From an uncultured Clostridia bacterium (GTDB taxonomy: Bacteria > Bacillota > Clostridia > TANB77 > CAG-508): DNA of 64,000 bases. Below are positions 63,098-64,000 of the stretch, in pieces; position 1 is the first letter of the stretch; every line of letters starts with the position of its first letter. Where the stretch lies: assembly GCA_934133165.1 (NCBI GenBank), contig CAKPAW010000001.1, positions 347,221 to 411,220 of the forward strand. Direction: 5' to 3'. Made by a program: the position numbers and the translations under genes. The notes under the pieces were generated by a model. That model saw nothing but the letters and a program-made list of their open reading frames with translations. It ran no database searches and was not told the origin of the DNA.

Positions 63098-63777
63098 TTA
63101 TTTTCACCTTTTATTACTAATTTATATCCTATTCCTCTAATTGTTTCGATTTCTATTTCATCTATATCATATAATTTTTCTCTTAATCTTTTTATATGAA
63201 CATCAACTGTTCTAAAATCTGATTCACTATCTAATCCCCATACTTCTTCTATTAATTCTTGTCTTGTTAATATTGTATCTGGAGTGCTCACTAATTTGTA
63301 CAATAAGTAAAACTCTTTTTGTGCTAGTTGATATTCTTTTCCGTCCCTTGTAACAGATAATTTATTGTAATCTATTGTGAGTTTTCCTATTTCTATTCTT
63401 TTCTCACTTGCTTGCTTCGATCTTTTTAATAATGCTTTTACTCTTAATGGCAATTCTTCTATATCTATAGGTTTTACCATATAGTCATCTGCCCCTAATA
63501 AAAAACCTTCTTTTTTATCTGACAAAGTACTTTTAGCTGTTACCAATAATATTGGCATTAAATAATTTGCTTCTCGTAGTTCTTTTATTAACTCATATCC
63601 ATCCATCTGTGGCATCATTATGTCTGTTACTATTAAATCTATATATTGCTCGTCTAATACATTTAGTGCCTCTAAGCCATTTGTTGCTTCGTATGGGTTG
63701 TAATTTTCTCTTTTTAGACATGTTACAATCAATTTTCTTAAATTTTTATCATCTTCTACAACTAAAATATTAAACAT
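63082..63777 (-). CDS. OmpR/PhoB-family response regulator
   Basis: The protein has 231 residues. The receiver domain has the acidic pair at 9-10, phosphorylated Asp52 (VTDIMMP) and KP near 102. The C-terminal winged helix contains LAQKEFYLLYKLVSTP and the recognition region SDFRTVDVHIKRLREKL. It is paired with the overlapping histidine kinase. A candidate self-binding site lies upstream. Confidence 0.94.
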   Translation of the reverse strand: MFNILVVEDDKNLRKLIVTCLKRENYNPYEATNGLEALNVLDEQYIDLIVTDIMMPQMDGYELIKELREANYLMPILLVTAKSTLSDKKEGFLLGADDYMVKPIDIEELPLRVKALLKRSKQASEKRIEIGKLTIDYNKLSVTRDGKEYQLAQKEFYLLYKLVSTPDTILTRQELIEEVWGLDSESDFRTVDVHIKRLREKLYDIDEIEIETIRGIGYKLVIKGENKCLRK

Positions 63778-63880
63778 AATTTCCTCCGTCTTTTATTTCT
63801 TTATTAATTTCACGTGTTTATTTGTTTTATTATCTTTTTAACTTACTGAATTAATAATGTATTCATTATTTCATTTAATT

Positions 63881-63912
63881 ATTATACTAGTTGAATATGA
63901 ACTTTGTATGAA
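63881..63912 (-). promoter_or_regulatory. Promoter with tandem TTCATA half-sites for the two-component operon
   Basis: On the minus strand TTCATA occurs at 63912-63907 and 63901-63896, exactly 11 bp apart, the spacing of OmpR/PhoB-type half-sites. A TATAAT lies at 63886-63881 just downstream. This fits positive autoregulation. Confidence 0.5.
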
Positions 63913-63926
63913 TAAATTATATCAAA

Positions 63927-63954
63927 AAAAACTACCCGTTCAACGGGTAGTTTT
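63927..63954. terminator. Hairpin near right edge
   Basis: AAAACTACCCGTT / AACGGGTAGTTTT perfect stem flanked by A and T tracts; it probably ends a minus-strand gene outside the window or insulates the operon. Confidence 0.7.
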
Positions 63955-64000
63955 GATTTGCCCTCTAAGGGACTTGTTTCTTGCAGGGACTTAAGTCCCT

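Overview
The window looks like chromosome from a low-GC, Gram-positive, spore-lineage Clostridia bacterium, probably an uncultured gut lineage. This is inference from AT-rich DNA, AGA-dominated arginine codons, strong AGGAGG ribosome-binding sites, a Spo0E-like phosphatase, a SpoVB/MurJ-type flippase, NrdDG anaerobic ribonucleotide reduction, and DUF11-type thioester adhesins. Most genes lie on the minus strand.

Layout. (1) 1-26.7 kb is a cell-surface block: an RCC1-repeat surface protein running off the left edge; a PepSY-like membrane protein; a 2961-residue Big_3 Ig-repeat membrane protein co-transcribed with a cohesin-like/dockerin protein; an operon of an Ig-like anchored protein, a CmpB-type membrane protein, a REC-GGDEF protein and a DUF2752 protein; and a thioester adhesin with five FDLALRKF repeats. 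The 8-mer TTTCCGTA precedes four of these units. (2) 27.1-29.6 kb holds a broken RhuM-like gene, tRNA-Cys, tRNA-Gly, a MITE-like palindrome and a D,D-carboxypeptidase. (3) 29.7-44.6 kb is a type IV secretion cluster: three VirB2-like pilins, PrgI, a TraC-like protein, VirB4 ATPase, VirB6-like channel, two VirB8-like proteins, a two-domain peptidoglycan hydrolase and accessory proteins. No relaxase or coupling protein is visible. (4) 44.7-51.5 kb carries Spo0E, a pair of M16 peptidases, YqeY, S21 and NrdDG. (5) 51.8-64 kb carries a Crp/Fnr regulator, a nitrate/sulfonate-type ABC importer, a GH25-LysM lysozyme, a flippase, two orphan genes, a phosphoesterase, a UDP-sugar pyrophosphorylase and a two-component system.

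The most striking signal is translational. Every gene I found interrupted by a single-base phase change is interrupted at an in-frame CGG codon, and reading resumes exactly one base later at GGA or GGG, giving the family-expected glycine. This happens five times: twice in the dockerin gene, and once each in the D,D-carboxypeptidase (inside its SGN active-site motif), the ABC permease and the RhuM-like gene. I found only three other in-frame CGG codons in the window. This suggests CGG is unassigned or starved in this organism and is resolved by +1 frameshifting to glycine. The codon before each shifting CGG belongs to a four-codon box (Thr, Ala, Ser, Leu, Val); before the three non-shifting CGGs it is Ile, Lys or Ile.

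Intergenic regions also carry several families of inverted repeats that all begin GGGGACG. They are probably small non-autonomous mobile or REP-like elements.
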